This document shows, piece by piece, positions 51,128 to 60,502 of a stretch of DNA of 64,000 bases; position 1 is the first letter of the stretch, and each line of letters begins with the position of its first letter. Source of the DNA: Phyllobacteriaceae bacterium. Lineage in GTDB: Bacteria > Pseudomonadota > Alphaproteobacteria > Rhizobiales > Rhizobiaceae. The stretch spans positions 16,586-80,585 of the forward strand of contig JANSXT010000009.1 in NCBI GenBank assembly GCA_024742765.1, given 5' to 3'. The position numbers and the translations under genes were made by a program. Below the pieces are notes generated by a model that saw only the letters and a list, made by a program, of their open reading frames with translations, did no database searches and had not been told where the DNA came from.

Positions 51128-51924
51128 CGGGCCGCATCCTGCAACATCTCTTCCTGGGGCTGGTGGGCCTTTTCCTCGCCATGCCGCTGATCGTCGTCGC
51201 CGGCGTGTCGGTGAACGAGAAGAAGTCGCTCACCTTCCCGCCGGACGGGTTTTCGCTCGCCTGGTATGGCGAACTGTTCACCGATCCGGGCTGGCGCGGC
51301 GCGCTTGTCGCCTCGGTGCTGCTGGCGGCATTTGCCGCCGCGCTCGCGGTGATCATCGCATTGCCGCTCGCCTATTTCCTGTGGCGGCGCATCGCGCCAT
51401 GGGCCAACATCTTCCGGCTTCTGGGCGTTGCGCCCTTCATCCTGCCGCCGGTGATCACGGCGCTCGGTTTCCTCAGCTTCTGGGCGACGGCCGGTGTTTA
51501 CGGCCAGCCGGTGACGGCGGTGATCAGCCACGCCATCTTCTTCGTCACCCTGCCGCTGGTGACGATTTCCCTTGGTTTCACCACCATCGACCGCGCCCTG
51601 GTCGAAGCGGCGGCGACGATGGGCGCCGACGACCGAACCATCGTTCGGACGATCATCCTGCCGCTGATCGTGCCCTACATCATCTCCGGCTACGCGTTCG
51701 CGTTCGTCCTGTCGCTGAACGAATATATCATCGCCTACATGACGGTCGGATTCACCGTCGAAACGCTGCCGATCAAGGTCTTCAACGCGCTGCGCTACGG
51801 ATACACGCCGACGATGGCGTCGGCCTCGGTGGTCTTCGTGCTCGTTGCCGCGCTGGTCTTCGGCCTGATCGCCCGGTTCGGCGATATCCGCCGGCTTCTG
51901 GGCGCGATGCGGTCGGACGGCTGA
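51124..51924 (+). CDS. Pot-type ABC transporter permease, PotC-like
   Basis: ATG 51124 overlaps the previous stop and gives 266 residues; the longer upstream-open frame lies inside permease 1. It is a PotC/PotI-type permease with about six helices and the EAA loop VEAAATMGADDRTIVRTIILPLIVP. The YIIAYMTVGFTVETLPIKVF segment is typical of PotC. The nitrilase-family gene starts 2 nt later. Confidence 0.9.
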   Translation: MTGRILQHLFLGLVGLFLAMPLIVVAGVSVNEKKSLTFPPDGFSLAWYGELFTDPGWRGALVASVLLAAFAAALAVIIALPLAYFLWRRIAPWANIFRLLGVAPFILPPVITALGFLSFWATAGVYGQPVTAVISHAIFFVTLPLVTISLGFTTIDRALVEAAATMGADDRTIVRTIILPLIVPYIISGYAFAFVLSLNEYIIAYMTVGFTVETLPIKVFNALRYGYTPTMASASVVFVLVAALVFGLIARFGDIRRLLGAMRSDG

Positions 51925-51926
51925 CG

Positions 51927-52694
51927 ATGCTGATTGCCGTTCTCCAGATGCAAGCGGTCCCCGGCGATGTGGACGCCAATCTGTCCCGTATCGGGGATGC
52001 GGCGCGCCGGGCGGCGGAGATGGGCGCCGGGCTGCTGGTCGCGCCCGAACTGGCGCTTGGCGGCTATGGCGCGGGTGAGGGCATGACCGGCTTGTTGCCT
52101 AGTGACGCGCCGCTCGTCAAACTCGGCGCGATGGCCGAAGCGCACGACATCGCCATTGTTGCCGGCTTTGCCGAAACGGGCGAGGCGTGCCTTCACAACA
52201 GCGCAGCGTTTGTGACGGGACGGGCCGCGCCAATCATCTACCGCAAATCCCATCTTTACGGGCCGTACGAGAAGGGTCTTTTCGAGCCGGTCGCCCCGCA
52301 AACCATCATCGTCGCCCATGGCGGACTGAAGATCGGCATGCTGATCTGCTACGATGTGGAATTTCCGGAAAATGTCCGGCGGCTGGCGCTGGCCGGCGCC
52401 GACCTGATCGCTGTGCCGACGGCCCTGCCGCTCGGGCCCGATGCGGCGTTCATCGCGTCCACCATGGTTCCGGTGCGCGCGTTCGAGAACCAAATCTTCA
52501 TCGCCTATGCGGACAATTGTGGCGCCGATGGCCGCTTTGCCTATCAGGGCATGTCGACGATCGTTGCGCCGGACGGCACGGCATTGGCCTCTGCTCCGGT
52601 TGAGGGCGATGCGCTGATCGTCGCCGATATCGATCCCGATGCCTTTGCGGCGAGCCGCGAACGCAACGCCTATCTGCGCGATCTGGAAGGTTAG
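51927..52694 (+). CDS. carbon-nitrogen hydrolase (nitrilase superfamily amidase)
   Basis: ATG 51927 gives 255 residues with the Glu-Lys-Cys triad: Glu41 in VAPELALGGYG, Lys107 in YRKSHLYGPYEKGLF and Cys141 in MLICYDVEFPE. The family hydrolyses amides, carbamoylated amines or ureido acids, releasing ammonia; N-carbamoylputrescine amidase belongs here. Being 2 nt after a Pot-type permease, it probably works on the imported compound or a derivative. The substrate is not certain. It is convergent with an ArgE-like gene, overlapping its 3' end by 4 nt. Confidence 0.87.
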   Translation: MLIAVLQMQAVPGDVDANLSRIGDAARRAAEMGAGLLVAPELALGGYGAGEGMTGLLPSDAPLVKLGAMAEAHDIAIVAGFAETGEACLHNSAAFVTGRAAPIIYRKSHLYGPYEKGLFEPVAPQTIIVAHGGLKIGMLICYDVEFPENVRRLALAGADLIAVPTALPLGPDAAFIASTMVPVRAFENQIFIAYADNCGADGRFAYQGMSTIVAPDGTALASAPVEGDALIVADIDPDAFAASRERNAYLRDLEG

Positions 52695-53845
52695 ACGCCG
52701 GACTTCAGCCGGTCGATCAGCGCGTCGAGCATCGCGTCGCACCGTTCGAGTTGCTCCACGGTCACGAACTCGTCCGGCTTGTGGCCCTGTGCCATGGAGC
52801 CGGGACCGCAGATCACCGTCTGGATGCCGAGGTCGCGGTGGAACAGGCCGCCTTCTGTGCCGTAGGCAAGCTTGATCGTGTCGTTGCCGCCGGTCAGCGA
52901 TTTGACGAACGACACGACCTCCGCGTCGACGGGCGTCTCGAGACCAGGATAGGAAAAGAGCGTTGCGATCTCGATTCCGCTTTCGGGGGCAACGTCATGA
53001 TATTGCGCGGCAATTACGCCTGCGGCTTCACCGATCGACGCGATCATCGCCGCCGGATCGTCCTCGGCAAGATTGCGGATCTCGAAATCGAGCACGCACC
53101 GGTTGGGCACGATGTTGACCTGCACGCCGCCGGCGATGATGCCGGCATGGACTGTGGTGTAGGGCACGTCGTAGGCGGCGTCGGAAGCGCCCCTGTCGGC
53201 GATCTCCGCCTGCATCTTGCGCAGATGGGTGACCAGATCGGTTGCCAGATGGATGGCGTTGACGCCGGTCGGTGCCAGTGCGGAATGGGCCTCGCGCCCG
53301 GTGCAGATGGCGCGCAGGGCCGTCTTGCCCTTGTGGCCGGTGCCCACCTGCATGGATGTCGGCTCGCCGACGATGCAAAAGCGTGGGCGGAAGGGCGCTT
53401 TGGCCAGCATGTCGATCAGGCTGCGCACGCCGATGCAGCCGATCTCCTCGTCATGGGAGAAGGCGAGATGGAGCGGCGTTGCTAGTTCGGATCGCGCGGC
53501 CCTGACAGCGGCGGCGGTGGCGGCAGCGACAAACCCCTTCATGTCCGCAGTTCCGCGTCCATACAGCTTGCCGTCGCGCTGGGTTAGTTCGAAGGGCGGG
53601 ACCGTCCAGTCCTGCCCCTCGACCGGCACGACATCGGTGTGGCCGGAAAGGGCGATACCGGGCCGGTCACGCGGGCCGATCGTGGCGTAGAGATTGGCTT
53701 TTGTGCCTGTCTCGTCGCCGATCAGGTGCACATCCGCGCCGGCGTCTTCCAGAAGATCGCGCAGGAAGACGATCAGCGGCATGTTGGGCCGGTCGCTGAC
53801 CGTGTCGAAGGCGATCAGGCGGCCGAGAAGTTCGCGTGTATCCAT
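52691..53845 (-). CDS. argE: acetylornithine deacetylase-like M20 peptidase
   Basis: ATG 53845 gives 384 residues of the M20/ArgE family. Zinc and catalytic motifs are SGHTDVVPVEGQDWT, YGRGTADMKGF, AFSHDEEIGCIG and CIVGEPTSMQVGTGHKGKTALR. It matches ArgE-type acetylornithine deacetylases, which remove an acyl group from an alpha-amino acid. Among the neighbouring amine-catabolism genes it may instead deacylate an N-acyl amine or amino acid taken up by the importer. The 3' end overlaps the nitrilase stop by 4 nt. Confidence 0.85.
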   Translation of the reverse strand: MDTRELLGRLIAFDTVSDRPNMPLIVFLRDLLEDAGADVHLIGDETGTKANLYATIGPRDRPGIALSGHTDVVPVEGQDWTVPPFELTQRDGKLYGRGTADMKGFVAAATAAAVRAARSELATPLHLAFSHDEEIGCIGVRSLIDMLAKAPFRPRFCIVGEPTSMQVGTGHKGKTALRAICTGREAHSALAPTGVNAIHLATDLVTHLRKMQAEIADRGASDAAYDVPYTTVHAGIIAGGVQVNIVPNRCVLDFEIRNLAEDDPAAMIASIGEAAGVIAAQYHDVAPESGIEIATLFSYPGLETPVDAEVVSFVKSLTGGNDTIKLAYGTEGGLFHRDLGIQTVICGPGSMAQGHKPDEFVTVEQLERCDAMLDALIDRLKSGV

Positions 53846-53934
53846 GTCGTTCCTGCGCGGGCGCGATGGCGTTCCCGTGTCATCGGCCATCGCCGCGCCC
53901 GGCACAAGGGCTCGTCCGATCGGGTCGCCGATGT

Positions 53935-54519
53935 TCAGAAGGTCGGCGGCGTGCAGGCGCTGACGATGGTGCAGGGTTTGCCCGACACGTTGCGGAACCG
54001 GTGCGGCTGTCGGCTGTCGAACAGATAGGCGTCGCCCTTGGTCAGGCTCCGCGTTTCGCCGCCGACGGTAATCTCGATCTCGCCCTCGATGACGATGCCG
54101 GTTTCCTCGCCCTCATGGGCGTAGCTCTCAGGACCGGTGTCCGCTCCTGGCGGGTAGTGTTCATGCAGCATCTGGATGGTGCTCTGGCCCGCCGCGCCGA
54201 CCTGGCGGAAACTGATGCGGCTCGCCGCGTCCGGCTTTTGAGTGCCAAACGTCGCCTCGGGGTTGATCTCGCGCAGTTCGCCAGCCTTGAAGTGCCATCG
54301 GCCGGTGGACGTGTCGTTATCTGCAAAAAAGTCGCCCAGCGACATGCCGAGCCCGGTGAGGATCTTCTTCAATGTCGCGACCGACGGGCTGGTTCGGCCC
54401 TGTTCGATCATCGAGATCATCGAGCCGGTGATGCCGGCTGCGGCCGCCAGTTGGCGTTGCGACAGGCCGCGTTCCTCGCGTGCGCCGCGCAGGCGTTCGG
54501 CCACCTCGTTTTCGGTCAC
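53935..54519 (-). CDS. XRE-cupin transcriptional regulator (PuuR-like)
   Basis: GTG 54519 follows GGGAGG and gives 194 residues; a longer frame upstream has no family similarity. The HTH is LRGAREERGLSQRQLAAAAGITGSMISMIEQGRTSPSVATLKKIL (split: helix 2 QRQLAAAAG, recognition SMISMIEQG) and the cupin domain is in the second half (HEGEETGIVIEGEIEITVGG, FDSRQPHRFRNVSGKP). PuuR-type proteins repress putrescine/GABA genes. It is divergent from gabT, with AT-rich repeats between, which supports control of gabT-gabD. Confidence 0.88.
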   Translation of the reverse strand: MTENEVAERLRGAREERGLSQRQLAAAAGITGSMISMIEQGRTSPSVATLKKILTGLGMSLGDFFADNDTSTGRWHFKAGELREINPEATFGTQKPDAASRISFRQVGAAGQSTIQMLHEHYPPGADTGPESYAHEGEETGIVIEGEIEITVGGETRSLTKGDAYLFDSRQPHRFRNVSGKPCTIVSACTPPTF

Positions 54520-54601
54520 GCGCCCCTCCCGGATCGATGCGATGGCTCGTCTTGTGTCATGGCGGATCGGTTTCGAGCAAGGGCGCGTCGACAGTGTGAT
54601 T

Positions 54602-54630
54602 AATATATTTGACAATCTGATCCATATATT
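54602..54630. promoter_or_regulatory. operator candidate between XRE-cupin regulator and gabT
   Basis: AATATAT (54602-54608) and ATATATT (54624-54630) form a perfect inverted repeat with a 15-nt spacer. ATATATTTGA and ATATATTGA also occur as near-direct repeats. TTGACA (54609-54614) in the spacer could be a -35 element for gabT. Confidence 0.5.
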
Positions 54631-54668
54631 GAAAGGCTGGCGCCGACATTCGCTTTGTGGAGGCAGTC

Positions 54669-55946
54669 ATGACCAACGCCCAGATCCAGGCCCGCCGGAC
54701 CGACGCCATTGCACGCGGCGTCGGCATGATGACGCAGGTCTATGCGGACCGCGCCGAGAATGCGGAAATCTGGGACGCCGAGGGCCAACGCTTCATCGAT
54801 TTCGCCTCGGGCATCGCGGTTCTGAACACTGGGCACCGGCATCCGAAGGTGATGGAAGCGGTTCACGGCCAGCTCGACCGCTTCACCCACACCTGCCATC
54901 AGGTCGTGCCTTATGAAAACTATGTCGCGCTGGCCGAACGGCTGAACGCCATCGTGCCCGGCCCGACGCCGAAAAAGACGGTGTTCGTGACGACCGGTGC
55001 GGAGGCATGCGAAAACGCGGTCAAGATCGCCCGCGCCGCGACGGGCCGCAACGCGGTCATCGCCTTTTCGGGCGGCTTTCACGGCCGCACCTTCATGGGC
55101 ATGGCGCTGACCGGCAAGGTCGCGCCCTATAAGCTCGGCTTCGGCGCCATGCCGGCGGACGTGTTCCATGCGCCGTTTCCCGTGCCGCTGCACGGCGTGA
55201 CCGAGGATGACGCGCTGGCCGCGCTCGACAGGCTGTTCAAGGCCGATGTCGATCCGGCGCGCGTGGCGGCGATCGCCATCGAGCCGGTGCAGGGCGAGGG
55301 CGGTTTCTACCAGGCGCCCGCGCGCTTCATCAAACGCTTGCGCGAAATCTGTGACGAACACGGCATTTTGCTGATCATGGACGAGGTGCAGACCGGCTTT
55401 GCGCGCACGGGCAAGCTGCTTGCGACCGAACATTACGACATCGAGCCGGATCTGGTGACGATGGCCAAGAGCCTCGCCGGCGGGTTTCCACTCGCTGCGG
55501 TCACGGGCAAGGCGGAGATCATGGATGCGCCGGCGCCGGGCGGCCTTGGCGGCACCTATGGGGGTAGCCCGATCGGCGTCGCCGCTGCCCATGCGGTGCT
55601 CGACGTGATCGAAGAGGAAGGGCTGTGCGCGCGGGCCGACCAGCTTGGCGCGCGTCTGAAGCAGCGGCTTGAAAGCCTGCGCGACGACGTGCCGGAGATT
55701 GCCGATACTCGCGGGCCGGGTTTCATGAATGCGGTCGAGTTCAATGATGCGGCAACCAAAATGCCCGATGGAGCGTTTGCAACCCGCGTCCGCACCGAAG
55801 CCTTTTCGCGGGGCTTGATCCTTTTGACGTGCGGCGTCTATGGCAACGTCATCCGGTTTCTCGCACCGATCACGATCCAGGACGAGATTTTCTCCGAGGC
55901 GCTCGATATTCTCGAAGCGTCCATCCGCGCTGCACGGGAGGCATGA
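54669..55946 (+). CDS. gabT: 4-aminobutyrate aminotransferase
   Basis: ATG 54669 gives 425 residues. This class III aminotransferase converts GABA and 2-oxoglutarate to succinate semialdehyde and glutamate. Features are VTTGAEACENAVKIARAATG, GGFHGRTFMGMALTG, IMDEVQTGFARTGKL and the PLP lysine Lys267 in MAKSLAGGFPL, close to Lys268 of E. coli GabT. Activity on 5-aminovalerate or putrescine-derived amines is possible. gabD starts directly after its stop, and the XRE-cupin gene is divergent. Confidence 0.93.
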   Translation: MTNAQIQARRTDAIARGVGMMTQVYADRAENAEIWDAEGQRFIDFASGIAVLNTGHRHPKVMEAVHGQLDRFTHTCHQVVPYENYVALAERLNAIVPGPTPKKTVFVTTGAEACENAVKIARAATGRNAVIAFSGGFHGRTFMGMALTGKVAPYKLGFGAMPADVFHAPFPVPLHGVTEDDALAALDRLFKADVDPARVAAIAIEPVQGEGGFYQAPARFIKRLREICDEHGILLIMDEVQTGFARTGKLLATEHYDIEPDLVTMAKSLAGGFPLAAVTGKAEIMDAPAPGGLGGTYGGSPIGVAAAHAVLDVIEEEGLCARADQLGARLKQRLESLRDDVPEIADTRGPGFMNAVEFNDAATKMPDGAFATRVRTEAFSRGLILLTCGVYGNVIRFLAPITIQDEIFSEALDILEASIRAAREA

Positions 55947-57428
55947 ATGACGATATCCGATAAACTTCTGGGCAAACTTTCCGACCCCGGCCTGCTGCCG
56001 GCCGCCGGCTGTCTGAACGGCGAATGGATCGCCAAATCCGACAGCGGCAAGACGTTCGATGTCACCAATCCGGCCAATGGCGAGACGATCGCCACCCTGC
56101 CGGACATGGGCGCCGCCGAAACCGCGCGGGCGATCGACGCGGCCTATGATGCGCAAAAGCAATGGGCCGCCAAGACCGCCAAGGAGCGGTCGGCGATGCT
56201 GCGAAAGCTCAACGATCTGATGCTGGCCCATGTCGACGATCTGGCGATCATCCTCACGACGGAAATGGGCAAGCCGGTTGGCGAGGCCGGCGGCGAAATC
56301 CGTTATGGCGCGTCCTATCTGGAATGGTTCGCCGAAGAGGCCAAGCGGATCGATGGCGATGTCCTGCCCGGCCAGCAGGCCGACAAGCGTGTCGTCGTCC
56401 TCAAGCAGCCGGTCGGCGTCGTCGGTATGATCACGCCGTGGAATTTTCCGAACGCCATGCTGGCCCGCAAGATGGCGCCGGCGCTGGCAGTCGGTTGCGC
56501 CGTCGTCTCCAAACCGGCCGCACAGACGCCGCTGTCGGCCATCGCGATGGCGGTTCTGTGCGAGCGGGCGGGCCTGCCTGCCGGTCTGTTCAACCTGATC
56601 GTCGGCACCAGCGGGTCCGAGGTCGGCAAGGAAATGTGCGCCAACCCCAAGCTGCGCAAGCTCAGCTTCACCGGCTCAACGGAAGTCGGCCGCATCCTGA
56701 TGCGCCAGGGCGCCGACCAGATCCTCAAGCTGAGCCTGGAACTGGGCGGCAATGCGCCGTTCATCGTCTTCGACGATGCCGATCTCGATGCGGCCGCCAA
56801 GGGCGCGATCATGTCGAAATACCGCAATGCGGGGCAGACCTGCGTCTGCGCCAACCGCATCTATGTGCAGGACGGCGTCTATGACGCGTTTGCCGAAAAG
56901 TTCGCGGCCCAAGCGGAAGCGCTGAAGGGCGGCGACGGGTTCGAGGACGGTGTCGACATGGGGCCGCTGATCGACGAGGCGGGGCTGGCAAAGGTGGAAG
57001 ATCACGTGGCCGACGCCTTGTCGAAGGGCGCCGAACTGGTGACCGGCGGCAGCCGGTCGAATTCCGGCGCGCTGTTCTACCAGCCGACGGTTCTGCGCAA
57101 CGTCACGCGCGAGATGAAGGTCGCCCGCGAGGAGACGTTCGGGCCGGTGGCGCCGCTGTTCCGGTTCGACACGGTCGAGGACGTGATCGAGCAGGCCAAC
57201 GCGACCGAATTCGGCCTTGCCGCTTATTTCTTTGCGCGCGACCTGTCGCGTGTCTGGCGGGTGGCCGAAGCGCTCGAATATGGCATGGTCGGCGTCAACA
57301 CTGGCATCATTTCCAACGAGGGCGCGCCGTTTGGCGGTGTCAAACAGTCCGGCCTCGGCCGCGAGGGCTCCAAGTACGGTGCCGACGATTATCTCGAAAT
57401 GAAATATGTCTGCATGGGCGGGGTCTGA
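55947..57428 (+). CDS. gabD: succinate-semialdehyde dehydrogenase (NADP)
   Basis: This 493-residue aldehyde dehydrogenase starts immediately after the gabT stop. The catalytic cysteine is Cys299 in AGQTCVCANRIYV, followed by a second Cys301 as in GabD enzymes with a redox switch. The glutamate is in SLELGGNAPFIVF, and the NAD loop is SFTGSTEVG. It oxidises succinate semialdehyde to succinate for the TCA cycle, completing GABA use. It is convergent with nagA. Confidence 0.94.
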   Translation: MTISDKLLGKLSDPGLLPAAGCLNGEWIAKSDSGKTFDVTNPANGETIATLPDMGAAETARAIDAAYDAQKQWAAKTAKERSAMLRKLNDLMLAHVDDLAIILTTEMGKPVGEAGGEIRYGASYLEWFAEEAKRIDGDVLPGQQADKRVVVLKQPVGVVGMITPWNFPNAMLARKMAPALAVGCAVVSKPAAQTPLSAIAMAVLCERAGLPAGLFNLIVGTSGSEVGKEMCANPKLRKLSFTGSTEVGRILMRQGADQILKLSLELGGNAPFIVFDDADLDAAAKGAIMSKYRNAGQTCVCANRIYVQDGVYDAFAEKFAAQAEALKGGDGFEDGVDMGPLIDEAGLAKVEDHVADALSKGAELVTGGSRSNSGALFYQPTVLRNVTREMKVAREETFGPVAPLFRFDTVEDVIEQANATEFGLAAYFFARDLSRVWRVAEALEYGMVGVNTGIISNEGAPFGGVKQSGLGREGSKYGADDYLEMKYVCMGGV

Positions 57429-57454
57429 CTAGGCCACGCAACTGGGATCACCGG

Positions 57455-57477
57455 CGGCCGGTCAATAGAACCGGCCG
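57455..57477. terminator. hairpin between convergent gabD and nagA
   Basis: CGGCCGGT (57455-57462) and ACCGGCCG (57470-57477) form a perfect 8-bp stem with a 7-nt loop. The stem overlaps the last codons of nagA. There is no U-tract, so it is a candidate bidirectional terminator only. Confidence 0.4.
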
Positions 57478-58613
57478 TCCACCACTACCCCCCGGGCGTG
57501 CAGGTCATCGTCAAGCAGTGTGATGCTGGCGCGGCGACCGGCCATGATCAGGCCCAGTTCGCCGCCAAGGCCCAGCGCATGCGCCACATTGGTGCCGGCC
57601 ATCTTCAGCGCTGCGGCGCGCGAGACGCCCATCATCGAGATCGCGTTGCGCACGGCTTCGTCCATCGCCAGATGGGCGCCGGCAAGCGTGCCGTCCGGCC
57701 CGCGCAGGCGACCCTCATCGAGCGTCACCGGCGTGCCGTAAAGGTCGAACGCGGTGAGCGTGCCGGCAAGCGTCTTCATCGCATCGGTGACGAGACACAG
57801 CCGGTTGCCCATCAGTCGCGCGGCCATCGCCAGGTTGCCCGGATGGACATGGACGCCGTCGGCGATGATGCCCGCCGCCAGTTCTGCGCGCATCAGCGCG
57901 CTGCCGACGATGCCGGGGTCTCGGCCGGCGATCTGCGACTGTGCGTTGAACAGATGCGTCACGCCGCTGATGCCCGCTTCGATCGCAGTGTTGATCTGGG
58001 CGGCGGTCGCGTTGGAATGGCCGACAAAGACAAGCGCGCCCGACCGGGCCAGACGCCCGACGAGATCATGGTCCTGGCATTCGGGCGCCAGCGTGACGAG
58101 CACCGTGCCTGCAGCCTCGCCGATCGCCGCCACGTCGGCGTCGGTCATCGGCCGGATGAAACGCGGTGGATGAATGCCGGGCCGGTCAGGCGACAGGAAC
58201 GGGCCCTCAAGGTGAATGCCGAGCACGCCGGGCGAGCGGCGCTCGACCGCCTGGTTGGCCGCGGCGATCGCCGCGCGGTAATCCATGTCCGGCGCGGTGA
58301 TGAAGGTGGGCAGTATGTGCGCCGTGCCGCCCTGGCGGGCGCCGGCTGCGATGCGGGCGATGGCATCCGCTGTCGGTTCCTCGTTGAACTGGGTGTCCGC
58401 GGCGCCGTTGATCTGCATGTCGATGAAACCCGGCGCTGCGATGCCGGCCTGGATCGTGTCGGGCGGCAACGGGTCGCCGGCGGGGCATTCGCGCACCTGC
58501 GCGATCATTCCGTCCTTGATGGTGATCAGTCGGTCATGCGCCGGCCTGTCCGACAGCCCGTCAAACAGCGTGCGTGCGAACAGCCTCGCAACAGGTCGGC
58601 CGTGCTCAGACAA
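57462..58613 (-). CDS. nagA: N-acetylglucosamine-6-phosphate deacetylase
   Basis: This 383-residue amidohydrolase deacetylates GlcNAc-6-phosphate. It appears to start at TTG 58613 with a GAGGAA site at 7 nt inside the end of nagB, so the two genes overlap by 8 nt. Motifs: PGFIDMQINGAA, HLEGPFLSPDRPGIHPP, VFVGHSNATAAQ, THLFNAQSQIAGRDPG, IADGVHVHPGN and VTDAMKTLAGT with the catalytic Asp. Length is normal for NagA. It is the last gene of the amino-sugar operon. Confidence 0.92.
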   Translation of the reverse strand: MSEHGRPVARLFARTLFDGLSDRPAHDRLITIKDGMIAQVRECPAGDPLPPDTIQAGIAAPGFIDMQINGAADTQFNEEPTADAIARIAAGARQGGTAHILPTFITAPDMDYRAAIAAANQAVERRSPGVLGIHLEGPFLSPDRPGIHPPRFIRPMTDADVAAIGEAAGTVLVTLAPECQDHDLVGRLARSGALVFVGHSNATAAQINTAIEAGISGVTHLFNAQSQIAGRDPGIVGSALMRAELAAGIIADGVHVHPGNLAMAARLMGNRLCLVTDAMKTLAGTLTAFDLYGTPVTLDEGRLRGPDGTLAGAHLAMDEAVRNAISMMGVSRAAALKMAGTNVAHALGLGGELGLIMAGRRASITLLDDDLHARGVVVDGRFY

Positions 58614-59388
58614 GGCCGGGTTCCTCGCCGTCGGGGTGGATCTCCTGGTAATAGTCGATCAGTTCGAGGCCGGCGGCCGCCTCGCGGTCGATGATCACCG
58701 TCGCCCTGGGGTGGAGTTGCAGCGCGGTGGCCGGGCAGTCGGCCCCCAGCGGACCTTCCACCATGCGGGCGACGGCGGCGGCCTTGGCCCCGCCGGTCGC
58801 CACCAGGACGCAATGGCGCGCCTCGAGTATGTTGGCAATGCCCATGGTGATCGCGTAGCGCGGAACCTCTTCGGGCCGCTCGAAGAAGCTGGCGTTGGCC
58901 GCGCGTGTGTTCTGCGTCAGCGTCTTGATGCGTGTCCGCGCGCCAAGGCTCGATGTCGGCTCGTTGAAGCCGATATGGCCGTTGCGGCCAATGCCCAGAA
59001 GCTGGATGTCGATGCCGCCGGCCGCGGCGATGGCCGCGTCATAGCGCAGTGCTTCCGCATCGGGATCGGACGCATCGCCGCGCGGCAGGTGACAGGCGTC
59101 GGCATCGATATCGACATGATCGAACAAAAGCCGGCGCATCGTTTGCCGGTAGGATTGGGCATGGTCTGGCGACAGGCCGACATATTCATCGAGATTGAAC
59201 GTCGTTGCGCCGGAAAACGAGATCGCGCCCGCACGGAAACGAGCCACCAGGTCGGCATAGACCGGCTCCATCGTCGAACCGGTCGCAAGGCCGAGGACCG
59301 GTCTGTCTTTGCCGTCAAGAACGCCGGCGACAAGGCCGGCGGCGCGCGTTGCGGCGCGCGCGGCGTTCGGAACAACGAGAACTTTCAT
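58606..59388 (-). CDS. nagB: glucosamine-6-phosphate deaminase
   Basis: This 260-residue NagB converts glucosamine-6-phosphate to fructose-6-phosphate and ammonia. Conserved segments are LATGSTMEPVYADLV, FNLDEYVGLSPDHAQSYRQTM (catalytic Asp) and LLGIGRNGHIGFNEPTSSLGARTR (catalytic His/Glu). It lies between the ABC ATPase (1 nt gap) and nagA (8-nt overlap), making entry into glycolysis for imported amino sugars. Confidence 0.94.
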   Translation of the reverse strand: MKVLVVPNAARAATRAAGLVAGVLDGKDRPVLGLATGSTMEPVYADLVARFRAGAISFSGATTFNLDEYVGLSPDHAQSYRQTMRRLLFDHVDIDADACHLPRGDASDPDAEALRYDAAIAAAGGIDIQLLGIGRNGHIGFNEPTSSLGARTRIKTLTQNTRAANASFFERPEEVPRYAITMGIANILEARHCVLVATGGAKAAAVARMVEGPLGADCPATALQLHPRATVIIDREAAAGLELIDYYQEIHPDGEEPGLV

Positions 59389-59389
59389 G

Positions 59390-60481
59390 TCAAAGCCGCG
59401 CTCCGGCCTCGGTGAACAGGTAGGACGCGCCGTCGGAAATCCGGAACCTCACCGTTTCCCCCGGCGCCGGATGGACGCCGCGCGGCAGTTCGGCGACGAT
59501 CGAACCGTCACGGCTGGCGGCATTGTAGAGGAACACGTTGCTGCCCAGATCCTCAACGATCTCGCAGGTGAGCGTGATGTCGGAGGGTTCGCCATCGCGC
59601 GCCCAGACCAGATCCTCGGGCCGGACGCCGAAAACCGCTTCGCCGGGCAGGGCCGCAAGCCGGTCGCGCAGCGGCGCGCTGAATGCCTTGAGCCCCATGG
59701 CGGGCACGTCGATCACTGCGTGGCCCTCGCCATCGCCGGCATGAACGATTGCCGGCATCAGGTTCATGCGCGGCGAGCCGATGAAACCGGCGACGAATGT
59801 GTTGTCGGGATCGGCATAGAGTTCCGAAGGCGGGCCGACCTGTTCTATGCGGCCGTCACGCAGCACGACGATGCGCGTCGCCAGCGTCATCGCCTCGACC
59901 TGGTCGTGGGTGACATAGATCATGGTCGCGCCCAATTCGCGGTGCAGTTTGGCGATCTCCAGCCGCATCTGCACGCGCAGTTCGGCGTCAAGGTTGGAGA
60001 GCGGTTCGTCGAACAGGAACACTTTGGGGTCGCGCACGATGGTGCGGCCGATGGCGACGCGCTGGCGCTGCCCGCCGGAAAGCTGCTTGGGCTTGCGGTC
60101 GAGATAGTTTTCGAGCTGCAGCGTGCGCGCGGCCTTGAGCACCAGCTGTTCCCGCTCGGCCTTTGACACGCCCGCCATTTCGAGCCCGAAGGCCATGTTC
60201 TCGCGCACGGTCATGTGCGGATAGAGCGCGTAGGTCTGGAACACCATGGCGACGCCGCGTTCGGAGGGCTCCTTGCCGGTCACATCGGAGCCGTCGATCA
60301 GGATCTGGCCGCCGGACGCGGTCTCAAGGCCGGCGACCATGCGCAGCAGTGTTGACTTGCCGCAGCCGGACGGGCCGACGATCACCACGAACTCGCCGCT
60401 CTGGACCGTCAGGTCGAGCGGCTCGATCACCCGGACGCTACCGAACGATTTGCTCACATTGCGCAGTTCGGTGACTGCCAT
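59390..60481 (-). CDS. sugar ABC transporter ATP-binding protein, UgpC/MsmK type
   Basis: This 363-residue ATPase has Walker [17 protein letters not shown], signature [15 protein letters not shown], Walker [16 protein letters not shown] and a MalK-like TOBE region ([15 protein letters not shown]). It powers the CUT1-type importer whose two permeases and binding protein are the preceding genes on the same strand. Context indicates GlcNAc or chito-oligosaccharide uptake. Confidence 0.92.
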   Translation of the reverse strand: MAVTELRNVSKSFGSVRVIEPLDLTVQSGEFVVIVGPSGCGKSTLLRMVAGLETASGGQILIDGSDVTGKEPSERGVAMVFQTYALYPHMTVRENMAFGLEMAGVSKAEREQLVLKAARTLQLENYLDRKPKQLSGGQRQRVAIGRTIVRDPKVFLFDEPLSNLDAELRVQMRLEIAKLHRELGATMIYVTHDQVEAMTLATRIVVLRDGRIEQVGPPSELYADPDNTFVAGFIGSPRMNLMPAIVHAGDGEGHAVIDVPAMGLKAFSAPLRDRLAALPGEAVFGVRPEDLVWARDGEPSDITLTCEIVEDLGSNVFLYNAASRDGSIVAELPRGVHPAPGETVRFRISDGASYLFTEAGARL

Positions 60482-60502
60482 TTTGCTACTCCGGACAGGG
60501 TG

